A stretch of 64,000 bases of DNA from Mycolicibacterium vaccae NBRC 14118 = CIP 105934 (GTDB lineage Bacteria; Actinomycetota; Actinomycetes; Mycobacteriales; Mycobacteriaceae): assembly GCF_001552715.1 (NCBI RefSeq), contig NZ_BCRS01000001.1, positions 62,001 to 126,000 of the forward strand, written 5' to 3'. Positions 24,596-33,825 of the stretch are shown here, in pieces (position 1 is the stretch's first letter; the number at the start of each line of letters is the position of its first letter). The notes beneath the pieces were generated by a model. That model worked only from the letters and a program-made list of their open reading frames with translations, ran no database searches and was not told where the DNA came from. The position numbers were made by a program, and so were the translations under genes.

Positions 24596-25915
24596 ATGAG
24601 CACCTCTGGCACGACTTTATCCACCGCGCAACGTGATCGCGCCGCAGGCGTCCTGCTCGGCGCGGCCGTCGGTGACGCACTCGGGTCGGGACGCGCGTCT
24701 GGCCCACTCACCTGGTCGGCCAACACGGCAGCGACGGTCGCCATCGCCGAGATCGCCTCGAGCGGGGCAGATCTGCGTCAGCAGTCGAGCCTGGACTACA
24801 TCGCCGAGCGCTGGCGCTGGCTGGGCCGCACTGGCATACAGACCGCCCCTGGGAATAGCGCGTTGGTTCGGGCAGCACCGATCGCGTTGTCGGGCCTCGC
24901 CGATCTGACATCTCTCACCACGGCCGTCCACGCGGTCACGGCGCTGACGCATCAGGACGCCGAGTCGGCCGAGGCCTGCATGCTGTGGTGCGCGGCGATC
25001 CGGCACGCGGTCCTCTCCGGGACCCTCGACGCCCGCATCGGTACGGGACAGCTCGACCCGCAAGGGCAGGTCATGTGGGAGCGCCGGCTCACCCAGGCCG
25101 AGGAAGCGGCGCCGACGGTGTTCGCAGCCGAGAACGGCGGCGTCGTCGCAGCACTTCAAGTAGCATGGTCGGCCATCGCGAATACCGCACTACCGGAACA
25201 TGATCCACGCAGCAGCATGTTTCGGTCCGACCATCTGCGGACGGTCATCGAGGCGGCCGCGCAAATTGGCGGGGACAGCGCCGCAGTCGCGTCGATTGCG
25301 GGCGCACTGGTCGGCGGCGCGTACGGCGCGGCGGCTGTGCCGTGGCAGTGGCGGATCGGCCTGCGGGGATGGCCCGGGCTCAACAGCCGCGGCCTCGTGC
25401 ATCTGGCCGAGCGGATCACCGATCGTGGTCGGCCCCGTCCACTCGACCGCACCTACGCAGCCTGGCAGGGGTACCCCTCCCCGGTGCGCCACCCGCATGA
25501 CACCCAGCTGTGGCTCGGCGCGGCGGCCTCGCTGCGGACGCCACCTGCCGGTGTCGACGCAGTGGTGTCGCTGTGTCGGATCGCCGACGGCGACATCCCC
25601 GCCGGTGTGATTCACCTCGACGTACGACTCGACGAGGAAACCACGGCCGACCTCGACTTCGTGCTGGTCGACACCGTGCGCGCGCTTGAGGCACTGCGGG
25701 CGAACGGAAGAACTGTCTTCCTCCATGGGCTGCGCGCCACTAGCCGAACACCGGCCGTCGCCGCGCTCTACGGCGCGCGACGGTCCGGGACGGACATCGA
25801 GTCATCGCTCGACGATGTGGTCACGACGCTTCCCCAGGCCGAGCCGTCCGCCCGACTGGTCGCGGCACTGCACAGGGTTCACCCTGTCGGCGCCCCGGAT
25901 GCCGGCGCGCGATGA
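24596..25915 (+). CDS. ADP-ribosylglycohydrolase / phosphatase-like fusion, active sites lost
   Basis: A 439-residue paralogue of the protein at 26364. Residues about 12-300 have the all-helical ADP-ribosylglycohydrolase fold (GVLLGAAVGDALG), but the metal-binding TDDT motif is WSANT (residues 40-44) and the later DTDT motif is GDSAAV. Residues about 310-435 match a dual-specificity-phosphatase-like domain, where the catalytic HCX5R reads HGLRATSR (about 377-384), so the Cys is missing. Both domains therefore look catalytically dead. CAGGAG precedes the ATG. It overlaps the next gene by four bases (ATGA) and may act as a regulatory partner or ligand-binding subunit. Confidence 0.8.
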   Translation: MSTSGTTLSTAQRDRAAGVLLGAAVGDALGSGRASGPLTWSANTAATVAIAEIASSGADLRQQSSLDYIAERWRWLGRTGIQTAPGNSALVRAAPIALSGLADLTSLTTAVHAVTALTHQDAESAEACMLWCAAIRHAVLSGTLDARIGTGQLDPQGQVMWERRLTQAEEAAPTVFAAENGGVVAALQVAWSAIANTALPEHDPRSSMFRSDHLRTVIEAAAQIGGDSAAVASIAGALVGGAYGAAAVPWQWRIGLRGWPGLNSRGLVHLAERITDRGRPRPLDRTYAAWQGYPSPVRHPHDTQLWLGAAASLRTPPAGVDAVVSLCRIADGDIPAGVIHLDVRLDEETTADLDFVLVDTVRALEALRANGRTVFLHGLRATSRTPAVAALYGARRSGTDIESSLDDVVTTLPQAEPSARLVAALHRVHPVGAPDAGAR

Positions 25916-26283
25916 GCACCGGAGCCGCCAAGCGGCCGTCGACGCAGGCATCGCTGGGTTACGACGACACCTGGGGACCGTACTGGGATGCGATGTTTCG
26001 GCCCGCGTTGGTCACCGCGTGGATTGACTGGAAGCGATGCTCCACCGGGGTGAACGTTGCGCGCGCGTTGTGGCGCCAGCGGGAGTATCTGCGTCGGGTG
26101 TTCATGGAAGTCCACGGTGACGATCCCGATGGCTGGCCCTCCCACCATCCCGGGGTGGTCCTGGACGACGTCTCCTCCTCCGGATACGCGGCCTGTCTGG
26201 GCTGCCCATGGCTAAATGGGCGTGAGCGTCCCCCGATGCTCGCCGCGCGACGCCACGAGACGTCCGGTGGGGACGCCGACTGA
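25912..26283 (+). CDS. Small protein of unknown function in the ADP-ribosylglycohydrolase operon
   Basis: A 123-residue cytoplasmic protein, not recognised. It contains YDDTWGPYWDAMFRPALVTAWIDWKRC in the first half and GYAACLGCPWLNG with a CxxC near residue 95, which could bind metal. Its ATG overlaps the previous stop (ATGA), so it is translated with the pseudoenzyme-like protein. The next gene has its own operator, so this one may end the first transcript. Confidence 0.6.
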   Translation: MSTGAAKRPSTQASLGYDDTWGPYWDAMFRPALVTAWIDWKRCSTGVNVARALWRQREYLRRVFMEVHGDDPDGWPSHHPGVVLDDVSSSGYAACLGCPWLNGRERPPMLAARRHETSGGDAD

Positions 26284-26320
26284 CCATGGATGTCGGCACA
26301 ATGCGCTACACTACAGATAG

Positions 26321-26340
26321 TTAGCGCAGATTCGCGCTAA
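26321..26340. promoter_or_regulatory. Palindromic operator, NrtR-like site 2
   Basis: TTAGCGC-N6-GCGCTAA, a perfect 7-bp inverted repeat. It lies 23 bp before the ATG of the active-looking ADP-ribosylglycohydrolase. TACACT at 26307-26312 is a possible -10 element just upstream, so binding here would block transcription. The right arm is identical to that of site 1. Confidence 0.68.
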
Positions 26341-26363
26341 ATGGTTCGAAGGGGGTGGTCCAC

Positions 26364-27797
26364 ATGGCATCACGCGATGATCGGATCGAAGGGGTACTGC
26401 TGGCGACGGCCGCGGGGGACGCGCTCGGCGCGCCGTATGAGTTCCAGCCGCCGCGCGGTCCGGAGCTCGACGTCGTCATGGCCGGCGGCGGAGTGTGGGA
26501 GCCGGGCGAGTGGACCGACGACACCGCGATGGCCGTCGCGATCGCCGAGGTGGCAGCCACCGGAGCTGATCTCCGCGACGACGCTGCGCAGGACGCCATC
26601 GTCTCGCGTTGGCTTGACTGGTCCCGCGAATCCAAGGATGTCGGCGTGCAGACGGGATCGGTGCTGCGGTCAGCTGCCGCGGGCAACGGAATCACCGCGG
26701 AGCGGGCCCGCACCCAGGCCGCACTGCTGCACCAGCAGACCGGTCGCAGCGCGGGCAACGGGTCGCTGATGCGCACCGCCCCGGTGGCCCTGGCCTATCT
26801 CGACGACGAGGACGCGATGGCCGACGCCGCCCGCGCGATCAGTGCGCTCACCCACTACGACCCCGAAGCCGGTGACGCATGTGTGCTGTGGTGCAGCGCT
26901 ATTCGGCACGCCGTGCTGACCGGTGAGCTCGACATCCGGGTCGGCCTGCGCCACCTCGACGCCGCGGCGCGGGCGGTGTGGGCGGAACGCTTGGACCTGG
27001 CCGAAGTTTCGCGACCGGCCGACTTTCCGACGAACGGGTGGGTGGTGTCCGCGCTGCAGGCGGCGTGGTCGGCGATCACAACGACACCGATGCCCGAGAA
27101 TGATTCGGCCGCCCCTACGTTCCGGGCCGATCATCTGCGCCACGCCCTCGACGCGGCGGTGCGAGCGGGTTTTGATACCGATACCGTCGCCGCGATCGCC
27201 GGCGGGCTGCTCGGCGCCGCGCACGGCGCGTCGGCGGTACCGCTGGAATGGCGGGCGCTGCTGCACGGCTGGCCCGGGCACACCGCGCGGGAGCTGACGC
27301 AGCTGGCTCGCTCGATTGCCCACGGCGGCAGGACTGATCGCTTCGACGGGCGTTATGGCGGGTACCGGACCGGCGCGCTGGCACCGCACCCGTTCGACGA
27401 CAAGGTGCTGTTGGGCGGGATCGGCGCCCTGCACGATCTACCCGACGAAGTGGACGCCGTGGTGTCGCTGTGCCGGATCGGCGAGGACGCCGTGCGCCGC
27501 GACATCCCGCACGTGGAGGTGCGGCTGATCGACCGGCCGGATGCTGATGAGAATCCGCATCTGGATTTCGTTCTGCTGGAGGCGGTCCGGGCGATCGAGC
27601 GGTACCGCGACGATGGTCGGATCGTGCTCGTGCACTGCGTGGAGGCGCTGAGCCGCACACCCACGGTCGGGGCGCTCTACGGTGCGCGACTGCGCGGGGT
27701 GCCCACCGACGAGGCGCTGCAGGCCGTGTGCGGCGTGCTGCCGGATGCGTCACCGAATCCGTCGTTCCGGGAAGCATTGCACCGCATCGCTTCTTGA
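26364..27797 (+). CDS. ADP-ribosylglycohydrolase fused to a phosphatase-like domain
   Basis: A 477-residue two-domain protein. The N-terminal ~320 residues are an ADP-ribosylglycohydrolase with GDALGAPYEF, the Mg-binding EWTDDTAM (about residues 49-56) and the later metal site FDTDTVAAIAGG, all intact. This family removes ADP-ribose from proteins or other targets. The C-terminal ~130 residues carry a cysteine-phosphatase signature HCVEALSRT (Cys at about 425, Arg at about 431). AGGGGG is upstream of the ATG. Its paralogue at 24596 lacks the key residues of both domains. Which substrate links the two activities is unknown. It is probably co-regulated with the NrtR-like gene. Confidence 0.85.
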   Translation: MASRDDRIEGVLLATAAGDALGAPYEFQPPRGPELDVVMAGGGVWEPGEWTDDTAMAVAIAEVAATGADLRDDAAQDAIVSRWLDWSRESKDVGVQTGSVLRSAAAGNGITAERARTQAALLHQQTGRSAGNGSLMRTAPVALAYLDDEDAMADAARAISALTHYDPEAGDACVLWCSAIRHAVLTGELDIRVGLRHLDAAARAVWAERLDLAEVSRPADFPTNGWVVSALQAAWSAITTTPMPENDSAAPTFRADHLRHALDAAVRAGFDTDTVAAIAGGLLGAAHGASAVPLEWRALLHGWPGHTARELTQLARSIAHGGRTDRFDGRYGGYRTGALAPHPFDDKVLLGGIGALHDLPDEVDAVVSLCRIGEDAVRRDIPHVEVRLIDRPDADENPHLDFVLLEAVRAIERYRDDGRIVLVHCVEALSRTPTVGALYGARLRGVPTDEALQAVCGVLPDASPNPSFREALHRIAS

Positions 27798-27838
27798 CGG
27801 TGACAGACTTTGTCCAGTTCGAAATGAAGGGGGACGCG

Positions 27839-28858
27839 ATGACTGAATCCATCGCTCACGGGTACGACATCATCGGCGACATCCACGGATACGCTGACAA
27901 GCTCGAGGAGCTGCTGCTCGCACTGGGGTATCAGCAGGCGGGCGGGACCGGCGAGTACCGCCATCCGCACCGGCAGGTCATCTTCGTCGGTGACCTCATC
28001 GATCGCGGCGGTCAGCAGCTGCGCACGCTGCAGCTGGTGAAGGCGATGGTCGACGCCGGCAGCGCCCGAATCGTGATGGGTAACCACGAGTTCAACGCAC
28101 TGGCCTACCACACGGAATGGCCGGCAGGTAGCGGGAAATACCTGCGCCCCCACGACGACCCGGACGACAAGCGGTCGGCGAAGAACATGCGCCAGCACCG
28201 GGCGTTTCTCGAGCAGGTGACCGGCGACGAACGCCGGATGTTTCTGGACTGGTTCACCACCATCCCGGTGTGGCTGGATCTCGGCGACCTACGCGTCGTG
28301 CACGCCTGCTGGCACCCCGAGTCGATCGCGGTGATCGAACGGGAATGCGGCACCAGCACGCCGTTCGGCAAGTTGGAGAATCTGGTGGCGGCCAGCACCA
28401 AGGGCGACCCGCTGTATGACGCGGTGGAGACCCTGTTGAAAGGCCCGGAGATCAGCCTGGTCGAGCACGGTCAGGAGCCGTACCACGACAAGGACGGCCA
28501 CTCCCGGAACAACGCCCGGCTGCAATGGTGGAACAGCGCCGGTCACACGTTGCGTGACCTCGCCGAGATGGGCGGTAACTTCACCACTGCCGACAAGAAG
28601 CCCTACCCGCCCCTGCCCGAACTCGAACTGCCGGAAGGGCGCCCGTCCTACGTCTACTCGGACCACGTGCCGGTGTTCTACGGGCACTACTGGCGGAGTG
28701 ATGATCCCGAGCACGGCCACGACTGGACCGACTACACCGCGTGCGTGGACTTCAGCGCCGGCAAGGGCGGGCCGCTGACAGCCTACCGGTGGTCGGGAGA
28801 GAAGCAGATCAAGCCGGACAAATACTTTCGGTGCGGGGCGGAATCTGTCACTCGTTGA
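27839..28858 (+). CDS. Calcineurin-like metallophosphoesterase
   Basis: A 339-residue PPP-type metallophosphoesterase with GDIHG (residues 12-16), GDLIDRG and GNHE motifs and a later His in FYGHYW, so the two-metal site looks complete. Relatives act as protein phosphatases or bis(5'-nucleosyl)-tetraphosphatases (PrpE-like). AAGGGGG precedes the ATG at 27839. It follows the ADP-ribosylglycohydrolase by 41 bp and is probably in its transcript, which fits a nucleotide or ADP-ribose-linked role, but the substrate is not shown. Confidence 0.85.
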   Translation: MTESIAHGYDIIGDIHGYADKLEELLLALGYQQAGGTGEYRHPHRQVIFVGDLIDRGGQQLRTLQLVKAMVDAGSARIVMGNHEFNALAYHTEWPAGSGKYLRPHDDPDDKRSAKNMRQHRAFLEQVTGDERRMFLDWFTTIPVWLDLGDLRVVHACWHPESIAVIERECGTSTPFGKLENLVAASTKGDPLYDAVETLLKGPEISLVEHGQEPYHDKDGHSRNNARLQWWNSAGHTLRDLAEMGGNFTTADKKPYPPLPELELPEGRPSYVYSDHVPVFYGHYWRSDDPEHGHDWTDYTACVDFSAGKGGPLTAYRWSGEKQIKPDKYFRCGAESVTR

Positions 28859-29590
28859 TCGTTTGAAGTGACGGCTCCCCCAGCGCCCCCAAAATCTCGT
28901 CGATGCACCCGCGGACCTCGGCGGTGAGCTGCCCGGCGTTATCCCGGGCCGCTGCGTCGCTGGAATCCCACTCACGGATGATCTCGATTCCGGGCCGAAT
29001 ATGGATCTGGCGCTTCGCCGGCTGCTTATTCACCCACAGGTCGAATCCCTGTCGGTCGTCTGGATCCGCGTATCGGCGGCCGATCAGCCAGTCCCAGAAG
29101 GCAATGCTCTCAATGTCCGCCCGTCGGCGTGCCCCGGCACGATTCTCCCGGAGGTCGTCCACCCATTGAGTGACGTACTGCCGCCCCGTCAGGCGCCGGC
29201 ATGGGTACACCGCATTGCTGCCGCGGAGAACGGGAAGGCCAATTGAAAGTTCGGACGAATGCGCCAATGGGACGAAGCTTCCGCATTCACGAGGACACTT
29301 GCCTGTGATGCGCTGGAGTACACAGAGGAGTACTGACTCTTCAATTCTGCGGGCCAACAAGCAAGCTTGATGGCGCCGCATTCGGACCACATGTTGATGC
29401 GCTCAACGGCAACGACCTTCGTCTTTGGAAGCTTCACCGAGACACTGGGCGGATATACGTCACCCGAGGTGGCATTGACCGATCCCGGCAGTTGGTCGCC
29501 GTCCAGTCCGGTGGCGGTGCGCAGGATTGCGAAGAGGCGCTCCAAGACCAGATCGCTGTCTCCGCCACACCGTGCGAGATCCGTGCTCAC
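28848..29590 (-). pseudogene. Frameshifted protein of unknown function
   Basis: Two minus-strand frames together make one protein. The frame from 29590 (MSTDLARCGGDSDLVLERLFAIL) runs to about 29200 and stops. The second frame carries on from LTGRQYVTQWVDDLRENRAGARRRADIESIAFWDWLIGRRY to the stop at 28848. Each part reads as natural protein only on its side of the shift near 29200-29215. No family recognised. The end overlaps the metallophosphoesterase on the opposite strand by 11 bp. Confidence 0.5.
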
Positions 29591-29792
29591 CTCAAGCTCC
29601 TCTGGTCAGTTGCTTTGCATCAAGCCGCTTGTACCCGCTCGTGCGAGCTGTCACGTCGTCCCTCACCAACTTGGGCTAGGCGCCGTTCTGGATGTCGCCT
29701 CGGTCCCATACAGCAGTTAGCGACGGTGGCTTCCGCTTCGGCGAACCCATCCTTGGTCGTCGACGTTCGGGCCTTCAAAGCCGCCACATCAG

Positions 29793-30350
29793 TCAGCCCT
29801 CACATCCGTCGCATCTTCCAGTCATCGGCAATGTCAAGAAACACTCGGGACAGAACTTAGGCGGCTCTGCCTCTCTTGCTCTCGCTCTCTTCCATTCCCG
29901 CGCAGCTTTCGCTTTCGGCGTCAGTGTCGGCTCACCCCCGCCCGGAGGCAGATCAGCACCGTAGTAGCGATAGCACTCCAACCGATCCACAGCGGCATGG
30001 TCATCGAGGTGCTCGACGCCGTCCGGGATCGACCTTCCGTAAGCGCGTAACACCTCGGCGTAGCCCTTGCCGACGGTGCCCTCGGCGCTGACGCACAGTG
30101 ACGTCAGCGGCGGCAATCCTTCGCGCACTGCTCGGTCGAGAACATAGCCGAGAATGTTGCCCACCCAGTTCTGAACCAGTGCACCGTAAGTGATGTGCGT
30201 GGCCTCTTGAACCAAGACCGTGAGGTCTTTGTACGTGATGTAACCGTTGTAGGTCCTGGCGGTGCTGACCAATGCCTGGAACGCGACAGGGCCCCACTGC
30301 TCCATCGCTGCGGCGACCGAAATAGATCGCCCGTTCTGATCTTTAGGCAT
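29793..30350 (-). CDS. Small protein with C-terminal zinc ribbon, function unknown
   Basis: A 185-residue cytoplasmic protein starting at ATG 30350 (MPKDQNGRSISV); the frame extends further without support. It contains FQALVSTARTYNGYITYKDLTVLVQEATHI and PPLTSLCVSAEGTVGKGYAEV, patterns that recur in small actinobacterial mobile-region proteins, and ends in a CPxC...CxxC zinc ribbon (CPECFLTLPMTGRCDGC). It follows the frameshifted gene at 30458 on the same strand by 107 bp; the two probably belonged to one unit. About 200 bp beyond its stop hold no gene. Confidence 0.55.
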   Translation of the reverse strand: MPKDQNGRSISVAAAMEQWGPVAFQALVSTARTYNGYITYKDLTVLVQEATHITYGALVQNWVGNILGYVLDRAVREGLPPLTSLCVSAEGTVGKGYAEVLRAYGRSIPDGVEHLDDHAAVDRLECYRYYGADLPPGGGEPTLTPKAKAAREWKRARAREAEPPKFCPECFLTLPMTGRCDGCEG

Positions 30351-30457
30351 GCTCTTCACCCTTCCCGGCGGTCCGCAAAGTGGTCTGCGCCGACTTGTCG
30401 ACGCCAACGCGAAGCTTGTTACGTGCGGTGTCGAAAGGATTCCGAATGCGCATAGCG

Positions 30458-30852
30458 TCACCCCTGCCCGCGACGATGTCGCGCCGGGCGTGCGTACCGC
30501 TCGTGCACGTTCGCAACCTGAACGGACCAGAACTCAAGCTTGTCCTCCGCAGTCGCCGTGTTCGGCAGAAGACCGAGCTCAGTGGCGAACTTGTAGAACC
30601 CCCCGGACCCGCATCATTGCGGTTCAGATAGGCGACGATCGCCGAGAGCATCACCTTGCTGTCGCCGATGGTCTGTTGGACCGCGTCGCCGAGAATGTGG
30701 CCGAGTGCAGCTCTGTCACTTTCAAGGTCGAAGTTGAAGGCAACGTGCCCGCGCCGCGCCAACCCTGAATTCAGATCGCTGTAGCTCACGATCCGTTTCA
30801 GCCGGGCTTGGTCGGCGAGAATCGCCACTGTGTCGTCGCCATCGATTCCCAC
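30458..30852 (-). pseudogene. Frameshifted partner gene of the zinc-ribbon protein
   Basis: The frame from 30852 gives MGIDGDDTVAILADQARL then SYSDLNSGLARRGHVAFNFDLESDRAALGHILGDA and YLNRNDAGPG. At a run of six G (plus-strand C at 30599-30604) the sensible reading moves to another frame: FYKFATELGLLPNTATAEDKL, EFWSVQVANVHERYA, ending at 30458. One base lost or two gained explains it. It may be a real pseudogene, a slippage site or a sequencing error in the homopolymer. Confidence 0.6.
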
Positions 30853-30946
30853 TCGTCGTCACTACGCCCAAATTTCATCGACTCCCCTTACACCGCATCT
30901 CCCGAATCTGACGACTACTCCCGCAGTACGTTGCGCGATGCACACC

Positions 30947-32338
30947 TCAGCGCTCTTGATTGCGGTGGCGCAGCTTCTTCAATCCCGACTTCGCGGCGAC
31001 CGATGTCAACCTCCCGGCCTTGCCTGCCGAAGACGCAGCGGCGCGCAGCGCAGCTTCACGGCTAAGGCCTGCCTTCGCATTTGGATCAGGCGGCGTGATT
31101 TGATCACGGTTCGTACTCGCAACGCTATGGCGAACCTCAGGCGTCAAGACCGTGGCAGAGATCTCCGATGCCTCCTGATGGCCCTGATCGATCGCGCTAA
31201 TCTGCTCGGTAACGTCGTGAAGACCGATGTCGCTCAAGCCTTGCGCCCTGAGCCGAGCATCGTCGAGTCGCGATCGCGCGCGTTGGCGTCGTTCGTTGCG
31301 CGCCGCAACCTGGCGCTCGCCGACTCGCTTGGCCTCCTGTCTCCGAGCCGGTTCCGTGATGCGGTCGGACAAGCTCTTCGCGGTTACTGCGCTCTGCTTG
31401 AGCGCCTTTTCGACGTCTCCCAGATGAGCGACGATTTCTTTGATTTGATTAGCCGCGTTTTCCATCGTCGTCCGATCCTCCTCGGAGGCATCGGGCCGAA
31501 GATCGCGGACTGCGGCTGACAGCTCAGAGGACACGACGGCCCGCTCTGCCGCAGCGAAGACGAGACGGTCCATCTCCACCTTGCCGAGGACTCCACTCGT
31601 GTAGGCCACGCCCGACTTCACCGAGCGGGCGGCGCGGTAGATCCGGCGCATGCTGGCCTTCACCTGTCGCGGAGCGTCCGGATAGTGGACCTCGCAGATC
31701 ACATATCCGCCCTTTCGGCGCTCCATCTCGGCGTACGCCCAAAGGTAGAGAGCACCCAACAAGCCAAGGAGGACCAAAAGAAGTGCCAGTGGGACGGCGA
31801 AGATAATCGCGACGGGACCCATCGACCAGAACAGCGCAACGGCCACCGCGACGATCAGGGCGGCGACGGCGATCGCCAAGCCTTGCAACCACCTCATGAG
31901 GTTGCGTGCGGGATCCTGCACGTCGGGATTGATCGCCCGGCATCGTAGCTGTCGAAGCACTCGGTACGCATAGCCGGCGCCGACTCCCGCAGTGATCAGC
32001 GGTAGGGCGGCACCCCCGCCAGATGCTCGTTCCATTCGAAGATCGTCCCCTTCCCCACCGACGGACTCGCATAGACGCTGATTGAGCAAAGGCGACGCTC
32101 GCGCGACTATCACCCGATGTCGCCACGTCGTCTCCCAGTTTTCCCGGCGCGCGGTGTCCGATGCCCCCATGCTAGACAGTCCATGCCATATTGTGCTGAG
32201 TGTCACTCGTTTGCTGTTGCGTATCCCCCGTGCGGACGTCTGGGAAACCAAACCGAACACTTCACCATCGACGTCGAGAATTAGCAGGCCACGACCTGCG
32301 CGGTCGCTACCACTCAGCAATGAGACATCGAAACTCAT
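30947..32338 (-). CDS. Two-helix membrane protein with coiled coil
   Basis: A 463-residue protein of unknown family, start ATG 32338 (GTG 32359 possible). The N-terminal ~140 residues begin with beta strands (SFDVSLLSGSDRAGRGLLILDVDGEVFGL). Two adjacent transmembrane helices follow at about 150-200, then a basic/helical region with likely coiled coil (about 290-370, rich in Arg/Glu/Ala), and an Ala/Lys-rich tail. It is divergent from the gene at 32452 with a 113-bp shared promoter region, so the two may work together. Nothing identifies the process. Confidence 0.62.
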   Translation of the reverse strand: MSFDVSLLSGSDRAGRGLLILDVDGEVFGLVSQTSARGIRNSKRVTLSTIWHGLSSMGASDTARRENWETTWRHRVIVARASPLLNQRLCESVGGEGDDLRMERASGGGAALPLITAGVGAGYAYRVLRQLRCRAINPDVQDPARNLMRWLQGLAIAVAALIVAVAVALFWSMGPVAIIFAVPLALLLVLLGLLGALYLWAYAEMERRKGGYVICEVHYPDAPRQVKASMRRIYRAARSVKSGVAYTSGVLGKVEMDRLVFAAAERAVVSSELSAAVRDLRPDASEEDRTTMENAANQIKEIVAHLGDVEKALKQSAVTAKSLSDRITEPARRQEAKRVGERQVAARNERRQRARSRLDDARLRAQGLSDIGLHDVTEQISAIDQGHQEASEISATVLTPEVRHSVASTNRDQITPPDPNAKAGLSREAALRAAASSAGKAGRLTSVAAKSGLKKLRHRNQER

Positions 32339-32451
32339 AGGCTGAGGAAGTTGCTCCACAAACCAAGCCTGTCGAGGCGACCGTGGATCCTGCGCCCCGA
32401 CGGGGTATGACTCCTCCCAAGAAGTGCGACCGTAGCAAAGGGGGCTTAGAA

Positions 32452-33825
32452 GTGGCCGATCAGTCGGACCCAGGAAGTTCGCAACGTTCTGCGGAGATTT
32501 CAGACGGCCTACCAGCAGTAGAGCAGGAAGGAGAGATTGCCGTCTGTGTCCAGTCCGAGGGCATTCTCGTCGCCGGGGATCCCGCTGAAATCGATGCGTA
32601 CATCGATCGAATCCGGGGCATCACGGGCAAGACGATCGATGTGATCGGCGCAGATAGGGCGTCGCTTGGCAATGCGGCAGGTTTGGCCGCGGGTGCCGCC
32701 GCCTTCTTAGGGCAATCTGCGAAATTCGTGCAATTGCATCCCGACAGCCTCAAAGCGATCCAGAAGGGAAAGCTGATCCCCGGCACCGACGGCTTCTATC
32801 GAATGATGACCCGCGGTGCGGACAAGAAGTTCGTCAGCCAACTCCAGTGGAAACACGCGAATCTCAATCCAACCCGCATGATGTCGCTTCAGATGGTCGC
32901 GGTGCAACTAGCGCTCAAGACGGCCATCGCTGAAGTCGAACAATCAGTGCAGCGCGTCGAGGGCAAGGTCGAAGAGGTCCTGAGGCTCGCCCACGCAAAC
33001 CGGTCGGGAGACGTATTGGGTGACCGCCTCACAATCGATCGGATGGCGGCATACCTCGATAGGAATGGGTCCTTCTCCGACGCCGACTGGGATGCGATCG
33101 CCACGATCGGCCCGTCACTGACTCGCACGGTAGAACAATTGCGCCATCACGCGGACCGCACGCTGAAGTCCTTTGACGCGTCCAAGCCTATTCAAGATCG
33201 CGCGGAGTTCATTGTCAGAGCCGTGGAAGGCGACCAGCTCGGAGAGACACTCGGTCTGCTCGTCGTCGCTCAAGAGTCTTTGTTCAAGTGGCAGCGACTG
33301 CGCCTGGCTCGCGTCGAAGCCACACAACCCGAGCACCTTCAGCACGTACTCGACGACGCGCGCGACCTCCTGACTCGGCAACTGGCCGAGGACGCGGCGC
33401 TTTTTCAGCGCGCACGTGGCATTCTCGACGCCGTCGCCAAGACCGAAGCCATCGACGGTTTCCGCTTCTGGTCGGTACAGGGTCTCCAGCGCGATCTACC
33501 TCTGCTGCGCGCGGATCTAGACAGGTTCGCGAAAGCGAGACGCGCGCAATTATCGGAATGGCAAGAGTTCAAAGCGCCGACCGCGCGGGATGCGGCGACC
33601 GCGGCAATCGACATGGCCAGTGACACTGCGACCGCTGCGCTGACCGCAGCGAGCAACCAAGCCGCGCTCGCTTTGGAAGTAGCCAGCGACGGTTTTGAAC
33701 GACTCACGGGATTTTTTGGTCGCTCCCGCGACAAGGCCCGTCCACTGCGGCGCGACAAAGACGGGGACGGTGATCAGAAATCGAGTGGCGCCGGCGATTC
33801 AGACCCAGGTGTCGGTTCGGGTTGA
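32452..33825 (+). CDS. Helical protein of unknown function, divergent partner
   Basis: A 457-residue protein starting at GTG 32452, with AAAGGGGG eight bases upstream. The N-terminal part has GEIAVCVQSEGILVAGDPAEIDAYIDRI. A short Ala/Gly-rich hydrophobic stretch (NAAGLAAGAAAFLG) is followed by a mostly helical body. The C-terminal ~100 residues contain Ala-rich repeats (AAIDMASDTATAALTAASNQAALALEVAS) and end in an acidic/Ser/Gly tail. No catalytic motif found. It may pair with the membrane coiled-coil protein divergent to it. Confidence 0.6.
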   Translation: MADQSDPGSSQRSAEISDGLPAVEQEGEIAVCVQSEGILVAGDPAEIDAYIDRIRGITGKTIDVIGADRASLGNAAGLAAGAAAFLGQSAKFVQLHPDSLKAIQKGKLIPGTDGFYRMMTRGADKKFVSQLQWKHANLNPTRMMSLQMVAVQLALKTAIAEVEQSVQRVEGKVEEVLRLAHANRSGDVLGDRLTIDRMAAYLDRNGSFSDADWDAIATIGPSLTRTVEQLRHHADRTLKSFDASKPIQDRAEFIVRAVEGDQLGETLGLLVVAQESLFKWQRLRLARVEATQPEHLQHVLDDARDLLTRQLAEDAALFQRARGILDAVAKTEAIDGFRFWSVQGLQRDLPLLRADLDRFAKARRAQLSEWQEFKAPTARDAATAAIDMASDTATAALTAASNQAALALEVASDGFERLTGFFGRSRDKARPLRRDKDGDGDQKSSGAGDSDPGVGSG

